Positions 16,030-22,091 of a stretch of 30,222 bases of DNA are shown here, in pieces. The stretch is from a virus, in IMG/VR virus record IMGVR_UViG_3300048687_000056, positions 1 through 30,222 of that record. The stretch is one strand, 5' to 3'. The notes beneath the pieces are model-generated. The model searched no databases. It saw nothing but the letters and a program-made list of their open reading frames with translations, and was not told the DNA's origin. The position numbers and the translations under genes were made by a program. Numbering within the stretch: the stretch's first letter is position 1; every line of letters begins with the position of its first letter.

Positions 16030-16332
16030 TTATCTGTGTTCTTTCTTTACTTCAGAGAGTTTTTTAGGTGCAAAATGTCTGTCCCTCTCAATCTTCAGAC
16101 CTAACGGGCCTTTTATTTCCTCCAGTTCTTCAAGGTCAAAGTATCCCAATTCCGCTTCATGACCTTCCACATATCCGAAACACAAATTTTCTTTAGGGTC
16201 GAACTCTATGATGTACCAATTCCAGTAAGACCAAGGAGTAAATAACTTAGCCCAACAAATAGGGTCTAGCGTGTTTTCTTGGCTATATCTTGGGGGTATC
16301 TGTTTTAATAGTTCTTTCGTTAATAGCTTCAT
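16030..16332 (-). CDS. DUF2958 family protein
   Basis: 100 residues. It fits the DUF2958 pattern throughout: start MKLLTKELLKQIPPRYSQEN, CWAKLFTPWSYWNWYIIEFD, FGYVEGHEAELGYFDLEELE, and GLKIERDRHFAPKKLSE. The family is common on plasmids, integrative elements and phages and has no settled biochemical role. It belongs to the leftward accessory block, preceded by the shared CAAACAGG leader (16341-16355). Confidence 0.8.
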   Translation of the reverse strand: MKLLTKELLKQIPPRYSQENTLDPICWAKLFTPWSYWNWYIIEFDPKENLCFGYVEGHEAELGYFDLEELEEIKGPLGLKIERDRHFAPKKLSEVKKEHR

Positions 16333-16349
16333 TGTTTTTTCCTGTTTGT

Positions 16350-16721
16350 TTAGTTGCTTGCTGATTCTGTTACTATAAATCCTTTAGTGCCGTACTTGGG
16401 CTTATAGACTGTTTGAACACTAACCCCTATTGCTTTAGCTATTTTCTGAATACAATCTAATCCGCAAGCACCGTCAAGCCTAATCCCTTTTCTATCGTAA
16501 GTTTTAAAAATACCGTAATACTCTAGGGGGTTAAGGGGTAATAATTTGTCATAGTAATTAGCTTGTAACCAATCCGCTAACACTGTGCCTATCATATCAT
16601 AACCACCCCCACAAGTTTTGAATCTCTTATCTCCGTCAATCAGGGAAACAATATTCCAACCGTAAGTTTCTCGGCCTTTTGATGTGGTGTATTTTAGTTC
16701 TAGATATTTAATTTTGTCCAT
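16350..16721 (-). CDS. Hypothetical phage protein with GGGYD motif
   Basis: 123 residues. ETYGWNIVSLIDGDKRFKTC, then GGGYDMIGTVLADWL (about 38-52), then RLDGACGLDCIQKIAKAIGV (about 80-99) are strings I associate with a recurring uncharacterised phage protein. The last helix region could act as a helix-turn-helix (IAKAIGVSVQTVYK). Preceded by AATACTAACATG and the shared ACAAACAAGG leader. Function unknown. Confidence 0.6.
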   Translation of the reverse strand: MDKIKYLELKYTTSKGRETYGWNIVSLIDGDKRFKTCGGGYDMIGTVLADWLQANYYDKLLPLNPLEYYGIFKTYDRKGIRLDGACGLDCIQKIAKAIGVSVQTVYKPKYGTKGFIVTESASN

Positions 16722-16783
16722 GTTAGTATTACCTTGTTTGTTTGATTAATTGTTAAGTCTGTTCTTTGCGATTAATTAACTTG

Positions 16784-16818
16784 AGCTACTAAGAGTTCAT
16801 GCTTTTAGTAGCTTTTTT
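16784..16818 (+). terminator. Perfect 9-bp hairpin plus T-run (rightward)
   Basis: AGCTACTAA (16784-16792) and TTAGTAGCT (16805-16813) enclose a 12-base loop and are followed by five more Ts and CC. Read rightward this is a plausible intrinsic terminator, but all nearby genes run leftward. It may block antisense transcription, or act as an RNA fold between two genes of the leftward operon. Confidence 0.5.
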
Positions 16819-16884
16819 CCTTCGTTATTGTGCGAAGATAGTCCATGTTATTCTAGCGTAAACTATTTTCCCTCGTTATGTGCG
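16814..16884. repeat. Imperfect ~20-bp direct repeat in an intergenic spacer
   Basis: TTTTCCTTCGTTATTGTGCG ends at 16834 and TTTTCCCTCGTTATGTGCG lies at 16866-16884. Read leftward both give a CGCACAATAACGAAGG-like segment ending in a purine-rich GAGGGAAAA that could serve as a ribosome binding site. The 157-base spacer (16733-16889) otherwise holds only the hairpin and a 13-codon peptide frame. Confidence 0.5.
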
Positions 16885-16889
16885 GGGCT

Positions 16890-17078
16890 TCAGTCTTTTA
16901 GCTTCTCATACTCCTCTATAGAGATAATTGAGCGTTTAATAATTCCCCTAGAATGAGATAACAAAGAATTTAAAGACTTCCTTGCGCCTTCTTTTGTTTT
17001 GTGTCTGCTTTCAATTCCAGCTAGTTTATTGCTCCAAACGCCATAGACAATATAATAATATTTGTTTCTTGTTTCCAT
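16890..17078 (-). CDS. Small hypothetical protein
   Basis: 62 residues from the ATG preceded by ACAAGGAGAAACAAGA; the frame is open 20 codons further but that part is the shared leader. KYYYIVYGVWSNKLAGIES, then HKTKEGARKSLNSLL, and a terminal helix suggest a compact alpha-beta fold. Basic overall. Family unknown. Confidence 0.55.
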   Translation of the reverse strand: METRNKYYYIVYGVWSNKLAGIESRHKTKEGARKSLNSLLSHSRGIIKRSIISIEEYEKLKD

Positions 17079-17109
17079 TCTTGTTTCTCCTTGTTTAATT
17101 GTTTCCTTC

Positions 17110-17325
17110 TTAAAATCTTGGTAGCCCGTAGTCTTCAAGCTCTGACTCTGGCACTAGCTCAATTTCACTATAGTCCGTGCAATCTTCTTCCCACATTAAT
17201 TCATCTCGGCTAATGTTATCGGCTATCTCTTCCGCTTCTCTCTCTGTCTCGGCTTGTATTATCGCTGAATACATGAGGGTCGCAAATTGTTTCACTAAGT
17301 AATAATTCTTTGTTTTTAGTTCCAT
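17110..17325 (-). CDS. Very acidic 71-aa protein
   Basis: A basic, hydrophobic N-terminal strand (KNYYLVKQFATLMYSAIIQA) is followed by a helix TEREAEEIADNIS and an acidic C-terminal half, with 19 Asp/Glu against 6 Lys/Arg overall. A strand followed by an EAEEIA helix is a common small phage protein layout. The charge fits a DNA mimic, and the neighbourhood includes an ArdA-like gene, so an anti-defence role is conceivable; this is inference. Confidence 0.55.
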   Translation of the reverse strand: MELKTKNYYLVKQFATLMYSAIIQAETEREAEEIADNISRDELMWEEDCTDYSEIELVPESELEDYGLPRF

Positions 17326-17349
17326 ATTGTTACCTTTTTTGTTTGTTTA

Positions 17350-17391
17350 ATTAACTAGCCCTGGAATTTACTGTTAACTAGCCTTGGAAAT
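17350..17391. repeat. Tandem 19-bp imperfect duplication
   Basis: TTAACTAGCCCTGGAATTT (17350-17368) is followed at 17373-17391 by TTAACTAGCCTTGGAAATT. The second copy contains the 3' end and stop of the gene at 17374, so the duplication copied a gene tail into the spacer. The AACTAGCCC string recurs near 15193 and, in reduced form, near 17642. Confidence 0.6.
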
Positions 17392-17619
17392 TGTCACAGT
17401 GTTATAGCACCAAGATACAACCTTCATGAAACTTTCTTTAGTCTCCAGATCTTTCATAAACTTGGCCTTACCTTTCTCTCCTAGTACATTGTAAACAGCT
17501 AAAAGATAATTGGCCGTTGTTAAATCTACTATCACCTTATTGCCTTCAGGAAACTTTATTATTTTATAGGTCTGAGTCTCCGCAATTTCTTTAAGTGTCT
17601 TGAGTATTTTTTCACTCAT
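17374..17619 (-). CDS. Small hypothetical protein
   Basis: 81 residues. MSEKILKTLKEIAETQTYKI, then FPEGNKVIVDLTTANYLLAVY and KGKAKFMKDLETKESFMKVV suggest helix, hairpin, helices. The string DLTTANYLLAVYNVL resembles a small domain found in plasmid and phage accessory proteins, but I cannot name it. Leader CAAGGAGAAACAAGA is shared with other genes of this block. Confidence 0.6.
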   Translation of the reverse strand: MSEKILKTLKEIAETQTYKIIKFPEGNKVIVDLTTANYLLAVYNVLGEKGKAKFMKDLETKESFMKVVSWCYNTVTISKAS

Positions 17620-17674
17620 TCTTGTTTCTCCTTGTTTGTTTAATTAGCCCTCAATTTTCATCAAGGGCTTGTGA

Positions 17675-17851
17675 TTATTTCCAGTCTCGTGTATTTGTTT
17701 CTAGCATCCTGTAAGCCATAATCCTTCCTTGGCAATAGCTTATTTGTCTTATATCTTCCAGCCTTCCACTTCCTTCCAGCCTCTTAATGCAAGCCTCATC
17801 AATAGCGTTTTGTTCATCCATATAGGTTCTTAGTTCTTCAATTGTGTCCAT
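17675..17851 (-). CDS. Small helical hypothetical protein
   Basis: 58 residues from the ATG after AAGGACTAAAACA; the longer frame start at 17899 lacks a signal. MDTIEELRTYMDEQNAIDEA and RLEDIRQISYCQGRIMAYRM are helices with regularly placed charges. The C-terminal helix with Q-GRI-AY recalls a fragment seen in many phage microproteins of unknown role. Confidence 0.55.
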   Translation of the reverse strand: MDTIEELRTYMDEQNAIDEACIKRLEGSGRLEDIRQISYCQGRIMAYRMLETNTRDWK

Positions 17852-17908
17852 TGTTTTAGTCCTTAGTGTTTGTGTTAAAAATACCCCTCGATTGCTCAAG
17901 GGTTTTGG

Positions 17909-18100
17909 TTAGTCGGCCATTAAGCAGTGTCCTTGTGGTAGAATAACGATATATCTTCTTGCTTCTAAGGGGTTTTTTATTCTCTCTTTCTCGACTCTAC
18001 CCCTAAACACATAGCTCCAGTTTTTATCACAATAAGCATCTAAGGCTGCCTGTGCTTCTTGCTCTGTGTCAAAGTATCTAGGCTTAAAATAACTAGCCAT
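17909..18100 (-). CDS. Small hypothetical protein, first of leftward block
   Basis: 63 residues. YFDTEQEAQAALDAYCDK then SYVFRGRVEKERIKN and ARRYIVILPQGHCLMAD resemble helix plus beta-hairpin accessory proteins. GAGGTAAGT sits before the ATG, and the shared TTAATCAAACAAACAAAC leader lies upstream. As the promoter-proximal gene it probably has the highest expression of the block. Confidence 0.55.
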   Translation of the reverse strand: MASYFKPRYFDTEQEAQAALDAYCDKNWSYVFRGRVEKERIKNPLEARRYIVILPQGHCLMAD

Positions 18101-18136
18101 ACTTACCTCATTGTTTGTTTGTTTGATTAACTTGTT

Positions 18137-18163
18137 TTGCTACAATTTAGTTAGTTGCTACAA
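18137..18163. promoter_or_regulatory. Two TTGCTACAA direct repeats in the leftward leader
   Basis: TTGCTACAA occurs at 18137-18145 and again at 18155-18163, 18 bases apart, in the 272-base non-coding gap between the leftward accessory block and the small terminase gene. The spacing suggests an operator or a duplicated -35-like TTGTAG box on the leftward strand. No confident promoter was found in 18164-18372, though one for the leftward block must lie there. Confidence 0.35.
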
Positions 18164-18372
18164 CCTAGCTCTTACTATGAGAAGCACAGGGAGACCACTA
18201 ACAAAACAACCTGATTAGCTACTACTAAAGTAAGGCCGCCTTGTAACATAAACTAATATAGCAAAATAGCTAGATTAATAGCAAGAACAAACACAAAGAA
18301 AGCTGAAAATATAGCTCTGGTAGTATTGTGAGGGCTATGGAATAGGAATAGAGGATTGATAAAGGGGGGTGT

Positions 18373-18816
18373 ATGAAGGGGCGTAAATTGAGCTTCCTAG
18401 AGAGACAAGCGAAAATCGAACAGGAAGCAAGCGAAAGAAGGAAAGTTTTCAAGGAACTCCTAACACATGTGTCGATGGGGTATAGTTTAGATTGTTTTGA
18501 ACCGATGAGTGTAACGACGATTAAGAAGTATCTAAAAGTCTTCAAAGAGGAGTTTATTGAGGAGGAACTTGAGCAAGCTATGAGGCAAGGCAAAAACTAC
18601 TGGGAAGGCTTAGGGCGGAGTCAGTCTAACGGTAGTTGTCTTGGCAACTCTCGGTCTTGGTATTACAATATGGCTAATCGGTATGGCTGGAGAGAGAAAC
18701 TTGATATAGAGGCCGAACACAAAGGCAATGTGCAAGTAAATATAGTCAGCTATGCACGGGGTCAAGCATCCAGTGATAGCAAGACAAGCCCTAGCGATAG
18801 CCAAGAAGCACAATAG
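18373..18816 (+). CDS. terS: Terminase small subunit
   Basis: 147 residues. After a basic helix, LLTHVSMGYSLDCFEPMSVT (about 29-48) followed by IKKYLKVFKEEF is an HTH-like DNA-binding unit. Then comes the string QGKNYWEGLGRSQSNGSCLG (about 72-91) and SWYYNMANRYGWREK (about 94-108) that typifies podovirus small terminases, ending with a beta strand VQVNIVSY and a disordered Ser-rich tail. TerS recognises the packaging site and loads TerL. It is isolated from TerL by about 8.6 kb, and is followed by the largest non-coding region of the window. AAAGGGGGGTGT gives the start signal. Confidence 0.8.
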   Translation: MKGRKLSFLERQAKIEQEASERRKVFKELLTHVSMGYSLDCFEPMSVTTIKKYLKVFKEEFIEEELEQAMRQGKNYWEGLGRSQSNGSCLGNSRSWYYNMANRYGWREKLDIEAEHKGNVQVNIVSYARGQASSDSKTSPSDSQEAQ

Positions 18817-19340
18817 CCATAACAACTATTATGAATACCTAGACACCCCGGGGGAAGTTAGCAGTCTCAAGGGGTGTAGTGCTAAGTAAATCGAGCGGCC
18901 TAACCAAGCCAAGCAACATGTAAATCTTTATTTGAAAAACCCCTGGAAACCGACCCCACTTGCCCCCATACTAGGCAGTGGTCCCCATAGTCCCGACCCC
19001 ACCAAAAATTTTCCCATTTCTAGATTAGTTTTTCCCTTTTCCACCAAAAATTTATCCAATCCTAGAGTCTTTTTTCCATTCCTAGAGTAAATTATCCCTT
19101 TCCATGCTTCTTTTTCTCTACTAACACCCCTCTCTACCTAACTCCTTAACACTAAACATCTTATATTCTCTCTGTTCAGACCCTTCCTTTCTTCTGTTTC
19201 TCTTTAGCTTCTACTCCCTGCTCTTACCTCTCTCCTTCCCTAACTCCTTGATACTAAACTCCTTGCGTCTCTCTTCATGGACAATTCTCGCTATCAATTG
19301 TTTTTTATGCTATAGTGCGTTGAGGTGGAGGTAATTACGA
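18817..19340. other. Pyrimidine-rich non-coding region, candidate packaging site or origin
   Basis: No gene is seen here. It opens with an inverted repeat ACACCCC (18843-18849) and GGGGTGT (18871-18877), which may end the terS transcript. From about 18930 to 19290 the given strand is strongly C/T-rich and holds short repeats: CCACCAAAAATTT twice, TCCTAGAGT twice, and CTCCTT-A-ACTAAAC twice. Sites recognised by TerS often lie beside or in terS, so a pac or cos signal is possible; strand asymmetry with repeats also fits a replication origin. The end near 19311 has TATAGT, a possible -10. Confidence 0.5.
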
Positions 19341-19796
19341 ATGTTTTATCATGAGTTGGAAATGATTATGAATGTTTTACCTAGTGAATGTGACTGTCAA
19401 AAGTGTAGTATGATGTGTAGGGCTCCTTGCTGTGGAACCCCTGAGGACATGATTTCTCTGATGCACGAAGGTTATGCCTCTCGATTGATGCTGGATGACT
19501 ACCCCGGAGCTCCTGATATGATAAAGCCGGCACTAAAGGGTTTCGAGGGAGATACTGCACCGTGGGAGGTTGCGAGTGAGGAGGGGTGTACATTTTGGAG
19601 TGAAGGGAAATGTGAGCTGCATAACTTGGGACTAAAACCTTTGCAGGGGAAGTTAGCTCTACATGGCGCAACAGTTGAAGAAAAGGACTATATAAGTAAG
19701 TTGGTATGTGACAGTTGGGAAGGGGAAAAGGCGAAAGAGGCTATTGACTTGTGGAGGTCTCTAAATACCCAAGAACCTAAGCTGTGCATATCCTAA
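19341..19796 (+). CDS. Cysteine-rich metal-binding protein, YkgJ-like
   Basis: 151 residues. CDCQKCSMMCRAPCCGTPED (about 18-37), then GCTFWSEGKCELH (about 82-94) and LKPLQGKLALHG, have the clustered-cysteine pattern of the YkgJ-like zinc or iron-cluster family: an N-terminal C-x-C-x2-C-x3-C-x3-CC set and a later G-C-T-F...G-x-C-x-L-H. A GGAGGTAATTACGA leader gives a strong start. Homologues in phages are uncharacterised; a role in metal or sulphur handling is family inference only. It stands alone, rightward, between the terminase region and a leftward block. Confidence 0.65.
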   Translation: MFYHELEMIMNVLPSECDCQKCSMMCRAPCCGTPEDMISLMHEGYASRLMLDDYPGAPDMIKPALKGFEGDTAPWEVASEEGCTFWSEGKCELHNLGLKPLQGKLALHGATVEEKDYISKLVCDSWEGEKAKEAIDLWRSLNTQEPKLCIS

Positions 19797-19827
19797 GTTC
19801 CTGAGTGTTATCTAGTTGGGGCGATCT

Positions 19828-19950
19828 TTACTCTACACAGCCCTTATTGTCTACTGTATAAGTTCCATTGTTAGGATCCACAGTTACGCAGGCTTGAAGG
19901 TTGTACACGACGCAGATCAGGCCCAAGAGTGCGATTCCGAATGCTTTCAT
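19828..19950 (-). CDS. 40-aa lipoprotein peptide
   Basis: Translation gives MKAFGIALLGLICVVYNLQA, then CVTVDPNNGTYTVDNKGCVE. A hydrophobic segment ends in lipobox LQAC, so Cys21 would be lipidated, leaving a mature peptide of about 20 residues with one further Cys. AAGGAGAATAGC precedes the ATG, and the previous gene stops one base upstream, so they form one unit. Tiny lipoproteins of this kind resemble lysis or entry-exclusion peptides. Confidence 0.65.
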   Translation of the reverse strand: MKAFGIALLGLICVVYNLQACVTVDPNNGTYTVDNKGCVE

Positions 19951-19951
19951 G

Positions 19952-20116
19952 CTATTCTCCTTTTTGTTTTATGATCTCATGCAGCTGTTCATACACGTTC
20001 AGCCAGTCGGGATCCCCGGTTTGGTCGGCTTTAGCTTTGATTAACTGTTTTATATTTAGTAGTTTGGTAAAAAATATGTTCATGCTATCTGTTATTGAGT
20101 GGGTTTCAGGTTCCAT
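19952..20116 (-). CDS. 54-aa helical microprotein
   Basis: Translation gives MEPETHSITDSMNIFFTKLL followed by NIKQLIKAKADQ, TGDPDWLNVYEQLHE and IIKQKGE. A textbook CAAGGAGGCGCCTCT leader stands before the ATG. The C-terminal DPDWLNVYEQLHEI string recurs in small phage proteins. Its last codons contain the ribosome binding site for the lipoprotein peptide. Confidence 0.6.
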   Translation of the reverse strand: MEPETHSITDSMNIFFTKLLNIKQLIKAKADQTGDPDWLNVYEQLHEIIKQKGE

Positions 20117-20220
20117 AGAGGCGCCTCCTTGTTTTTAATAGCACCTATAATGTACATCAAGTTATTTTTTGTCATGCGATATTTTTGGAGTGCTTTTTTT
20201 ACTGCTCAGGAGGTATTTTG

Positions 20221-20255
20221 GGGGTGTTTTTGTCTATTTCGGGGTGATTTTTGTC
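20221..20255. repeat. GGGGTG(T/A)TTTTTGTC direct repeat in a G/T-rich spacer
   Basis: GGGGTGTTTTTGTC (20221-20234) and GGGGTGATTTTTGTC (20241-20255) lie 20 bases apart in the 142-base spacer 20117-20258, which is strongly G/T-rich on the given strand. Only a 27-codon frame with a weak signal is found in the spacer. Possible protein-binding site; no further sign. Confidence 0.4.
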
Positions 20256-20258
20256 GTT

Positions 20259-20441
20259 TTACAGGGGATTTACTGCTGTAGAGTGCATTTCCAGCTTGTT
20301 ATAGTATTCGCAGCTCTGTTCTTGGTGGTTATATGGAGGATAGTCGAAATAAGACTGTAAATAGCTTGGTGAAGCAAGACAACGATAGCAGGTATCTTTG
20401 AGTGGGCAGTCGTCTCCGGAGCATTTCGTTATGTCGCTCAT
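20259..20441 (-). CDS. Small Cys-rich protein, SDITKCSGxxCPLKxxCYR family
   Basis: 60 residues. DITKCSGDDCPLKDTCYRCL (about 3-22), then SYLQSYFDYPPYNHQEQSC (about 26-44), is a well-conserved phage and host microprotein pattern: four cysteines able to hold a metal, followed by an S-YF-PP-C string. The initiation signal is weak; its ATG follows immediately on the stop of the upstream gene, so re-initiation is likely. The biochemical role is unknown. Confidence 0.75.
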   Translation of the reverse strand: MSDITKCSGDDCPLKDTCYRCLASPSYLQSYFDYPPYNHQEQSCEYYNKLEMHSTAVNPL

Positions 20442-20618
20442 TTAATTCACAGGTAAGTCAAATTTAATATAGTCACCACACACGCACTGTATATAAACAT
20501 AGGTGTAGTACTCAGGATAGTTGTCTCTTTGCGTTAGGACAGTACAAAATCTTCCACAATTCTTACATTCTTCTCTATATTCAAACTTATCTTCGTCTTC
20601 TATTTCATCAATCTTCAT
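20442..20618 (-). CDS. 58-aa zinc-ribbon microprotein
   Basis: Translation contains an acidic N-terminus (MKIDEIEDEDKFEYREE), CKNCGRFC (about 18-25), and a later CVCGDYIKFDLPVN (about 45-58). Two CxxC/CxC pairs about 20 residues apart form a zinc ribbon. The ATG overlaps the stop of a gene fragment (GAATGA). Confidence 0.65.
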   Translation of the reverse strand: MKIDEIEDEDKFEYREECKNCGRFCTVLTQRDNYPEYYTYVYIQCVCGDYIKFDLPVN

Positions 20619-20674
20619 TCTTGCCTACAGTCGAAACAATGAATTCCGTTATTATTGCTATATTTTTCATTTAA
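20615..20674 (-). pseudogene. Fragment duplicating the 3' end of the HAD-like gene
   Basis: In frame between two stops the sequence reads LNEKYSNNNGIHCFDCRQE. The last ten codons match the end of the gene at 20835 (NGIFCFDCRQE), including the GAATGA overlap with the next ATG. No start exists in this frame. It is best read as the remnant of a duplicated gene, or as the scar of a recombination that exchanged the downstream partner while retaining the coupling junction. Confidence 0.6.
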
Positions 20675-20838
20675 TCATTCTCGTGTTCACAATCAGTTAA
20701 ATATTCACCACAAGTTGTGCAAATATAACTTGGTATTAGTGTATCTAAAATCCATAATCTAGTTTTAGGTTCTATTTCAAGAAAAAGTTGATATATTTCA
20801 TTTGATATTAATAAACCTTTTTGTTCTTCTTTCATCAT
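20671..20838 (-). CDS. 55-aa microprotein with CxxC...C site
   Basis: Translation begins MMKEEQKGLLISNEIYQLFL, ends YICTTCGEYLTDCEHEND. The first half is a helix; the second has C40, C43 and C50, a partial zinc site with a nearby His. ATGA overlap with the stop of the HAD-like gene. Very AT-rich. Confidence 0.55.
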   Translation of the reverse strand: MMKEEQKGLLISNEIYQLFLEIEPKTRLWILDTLIPSYICTTCGEYLTDCEHEND

Positions 20839-21395
20839 TCCTGCCTGCAATCGAAACAGAATATTCCATTTTTACGCCATATTTTAATACTCTCTTCGTC
20901 ATTATCGAATGCCATTTCTATTTTTTCTTGTGATTCTTTTAGCCAATTTTCTTTTAGTTGGTGATATGGTTCTTTATTGTTCTCAGGACGCATTTTAATA
21001 CCATCAAAAAATAATTGATTATCTGTTAACCATTTTATAGTTTTTTCTCGATATGATTCAATTCTATCTGTCCAAATAAATATGTCAGACACATCATAAC
21101 CTCTTCGACCTCGTTTAAGTGTAGCAAACAAGTATTTCATTTCCTTTAGTTCAGCAATTACGGTATCTTTATCTATAGCGTCATAATAAGCTTGGTAATC
21201 AGGCTGCCAATTTTCTCCATTAAATTTATGTATCCATTTTTGAGGCAACCAAGTACTTTTTCTACAGGAACTAATTGGCATTTCATAATCAGGCACTAAT
21301 TCATACAGCTTTTCAAAATTGTGACATTCATTAGGATTTATAAAATGCCGTCTATGTGAATCATCTGCTAGGGTGCTTAGGTCAAAAATTATCAT
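20835..21395 (-). CDS. HAD-superfamily phosphatase-like protein (polynucleotide 3'-phosphatase type), altered motif I
   Basis: 186 residues. MIIFDLSTLADDSHRRHFI (1-19) is at the place of the HAD motif DxDGTLAD-x-x-HR, WTDRIESYREKTIKWLTDN (about 109-127) parallels the T/S-GR...R-x-x-T-x-x-WL motif, then FDGIKMRPENN, and FDNDEESIKIWRKNGIFC near the C-terminus. This order matches phage proteins related to the phosphatase half of T4 polynucleotide kinase. The usual second Asp of motif I is Ser7 here (DLS), and the late acidic pair is DND. Since the second Asp is the general acid/base, activity is doubtful. A nucleotide-binding regulatory role is possible. Confidence 0.6.
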   Translation of the reverse strand: MIIFDLSTLADDSHRRHFINPNECHNFEKLYELVPDYEMPISSCRKSTWLPQKWIHKFNGENWQPDYQAYYDAIDKDTVIAELKEMKYLFATLKRGRRGYDVSDIFIWTDRIESYREKTIKWLTDNQLFFDGIKMRPENNKEPYHQLKENWLKESQEKIEMAFDNDEESIKIWRKNGIFCFDCRQE

Positions 21396-21673
21396 TTGTT
21401 TCTTTTACCTTTCATTATGACATAATCTTTAATTTGTTCATGTAAAGGACGCCATTTTGTTACTGGATGTAGTAATATTTGCTCTTCTGTATCGTAAAAG
21501 TTATTATCAAAAGCTAAAAAAATTGCATCTTTAATTCTTTCCTGTTCTCCAAAAAAAGCATTATGTATACATACTCTCACGTTTTGCATATGGTAAGGTA
21601 ATCTATCAACTACTTTCACCCATTCGCCAGAATCAGGTTCGTCTTTTGTGCTATATATTAATTTTTCTCTCAT
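21392..21673 (-). CDS. DUF551-like protein
   Basis: 93 residues. GEWVKVVDRLPYHMQNVRVC (about 16-35), then FLAFDNNFYDTEEQ, and VTKWRPLHEQ (about 70-79) follow the DUF551 pattern: W-I/V-x-V-x-x-x-L-P start, a Fy-d strand and V-x-x-W-x-P-L-P end. The family is frequent in phages and prophages; role unknown. Overlaps the HAD-like start by four bases (ATGA). Confidence 0.65.
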   Translation of the reverse strand: MREKLIYSTKDEPDSGEWVKVVDRLPYHMQNVRVCIHNAFFGEQERIKDAIFLAFDNNFYDTEEQILLHPVTKWRPLHEQIKDYVIMKGKRNK

Positions 21674-21718
21674 ATTTCCTTTAACTTAGCGGAATGTATT
21701 GTTTTTATGCTGATTCCG

Positions 21719-21937
21719 CTAATTTGATTCATCTAATTTCCCATATTTTTTAGTAGGTTTAGATTGATATTTACGCCAAAATTGAACAGGTCTATATGCT
21801 GGGTGTAAATAAAAGCCAAAACCGTCATAATATAATACATCTACATTTTTTTTATCATTGGAAACTTCGTATAATCCATCTTTAGGTGGTAATTCTTTAT
21901 CTACTGATACCCATAGTGTTTCATCTTCAAATATCAT
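21719..21937 (-). CDS. DUF551-like short protein
   Basis: 72 residues. LWVSVDKELPPKDGLYEVSN (about 8-27), DVLYYDGFGFYLHPAY, and VQFWRKYQS echo the W-x-S-V-x-x-x-L-P-x-x-D-G-x-Y pattern of the neighbouring DUF551-like gene, suggesting an old duplication. A 45-base AT-rich gap separates the two genes. Function unknown. Confidence 0.6.
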   Translation of the reverse strand: MIFEDETLWVSVDKELPPKDGLYEVSNDKKNVDVLYYDGFGFYLHPAYRPVQFWRKYQSKPTKKYGKLDESN

Positions 21938-22091
21938 AAACTTTAAAATACTCTTTTGGTAATCGTGTATTTAATGCCACATGCACTGTTTCGCATTTAT
22001 GGCAAATCCAATAATCTTTAATGCTAGGCAAATCAGTAAGATATAGTTCTAATTCTGTATTACATTTTACGCATTTTCTATTTTCATTCAT
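21927..22091 (-). CDS. 54-aa zinc-ribbon microprotein
   Basis: Translation begins MNENRKCVKCNTELELYLTD and continues with DYWICHKCETVHVALNTRLP. C7/C10 and C30/C33 form a standard two-knuckle zinc ribbon about 20 residues apart. Overlaps the next gene by 11 bases and the previous one by ATGA. Confidence 0.65.
   Translation of the reverse strand: MNENRKCVKCNTELELYLTDLPSIKDYWICHKCETVHVALNTRLPKEYFKVYDI

Larger units (their letters stand above)
15114..18130 (-). repeat. Family of ~10 repeated leader elements (TAATCAAACAAACAAGG type)
   Basis: Read leftward, nearly every spacer in the accessory block ends with a variant of TTAATCAAACAAACAAGGAG just before a start codon. Copies on the given strand (complement) are at 15114-15123, 15202-15216, 16009-16025, 16341-16355, 16732-16749, 17089-17100, 17335-17354, 17630-17646, 17861-17880 (weak) and 18111-18130. 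Each joins an A/C-rich, G-free stretch to a Shine-Dalgarno. It probably acts as a portable translation enhancer, and could also serve as recombination homology for gene shuffling. Confidence 0.75.

Noticed and set aside
15114-18130. CRISPR-like array from regularly spaced repeats.
   Set aside because: The repeats are under 20 bases, imperfect, spaced by whole genes, and coincide with ribosome binding sites; no cas gene is seen.
18964-19290. Very short peptides in the pyrimidine-rich region.
   Set aside because: No frame has both a ribosome binding site and plausible protein composition; treated as non-coding.
20117-20258. 27-codon leftward frame starting MTKNNLMYII.
   Set aside because: Weak initiation signal and it contains the ribosome binding site of the next gene in another frame; kept only as a repeat-bearing spacer.
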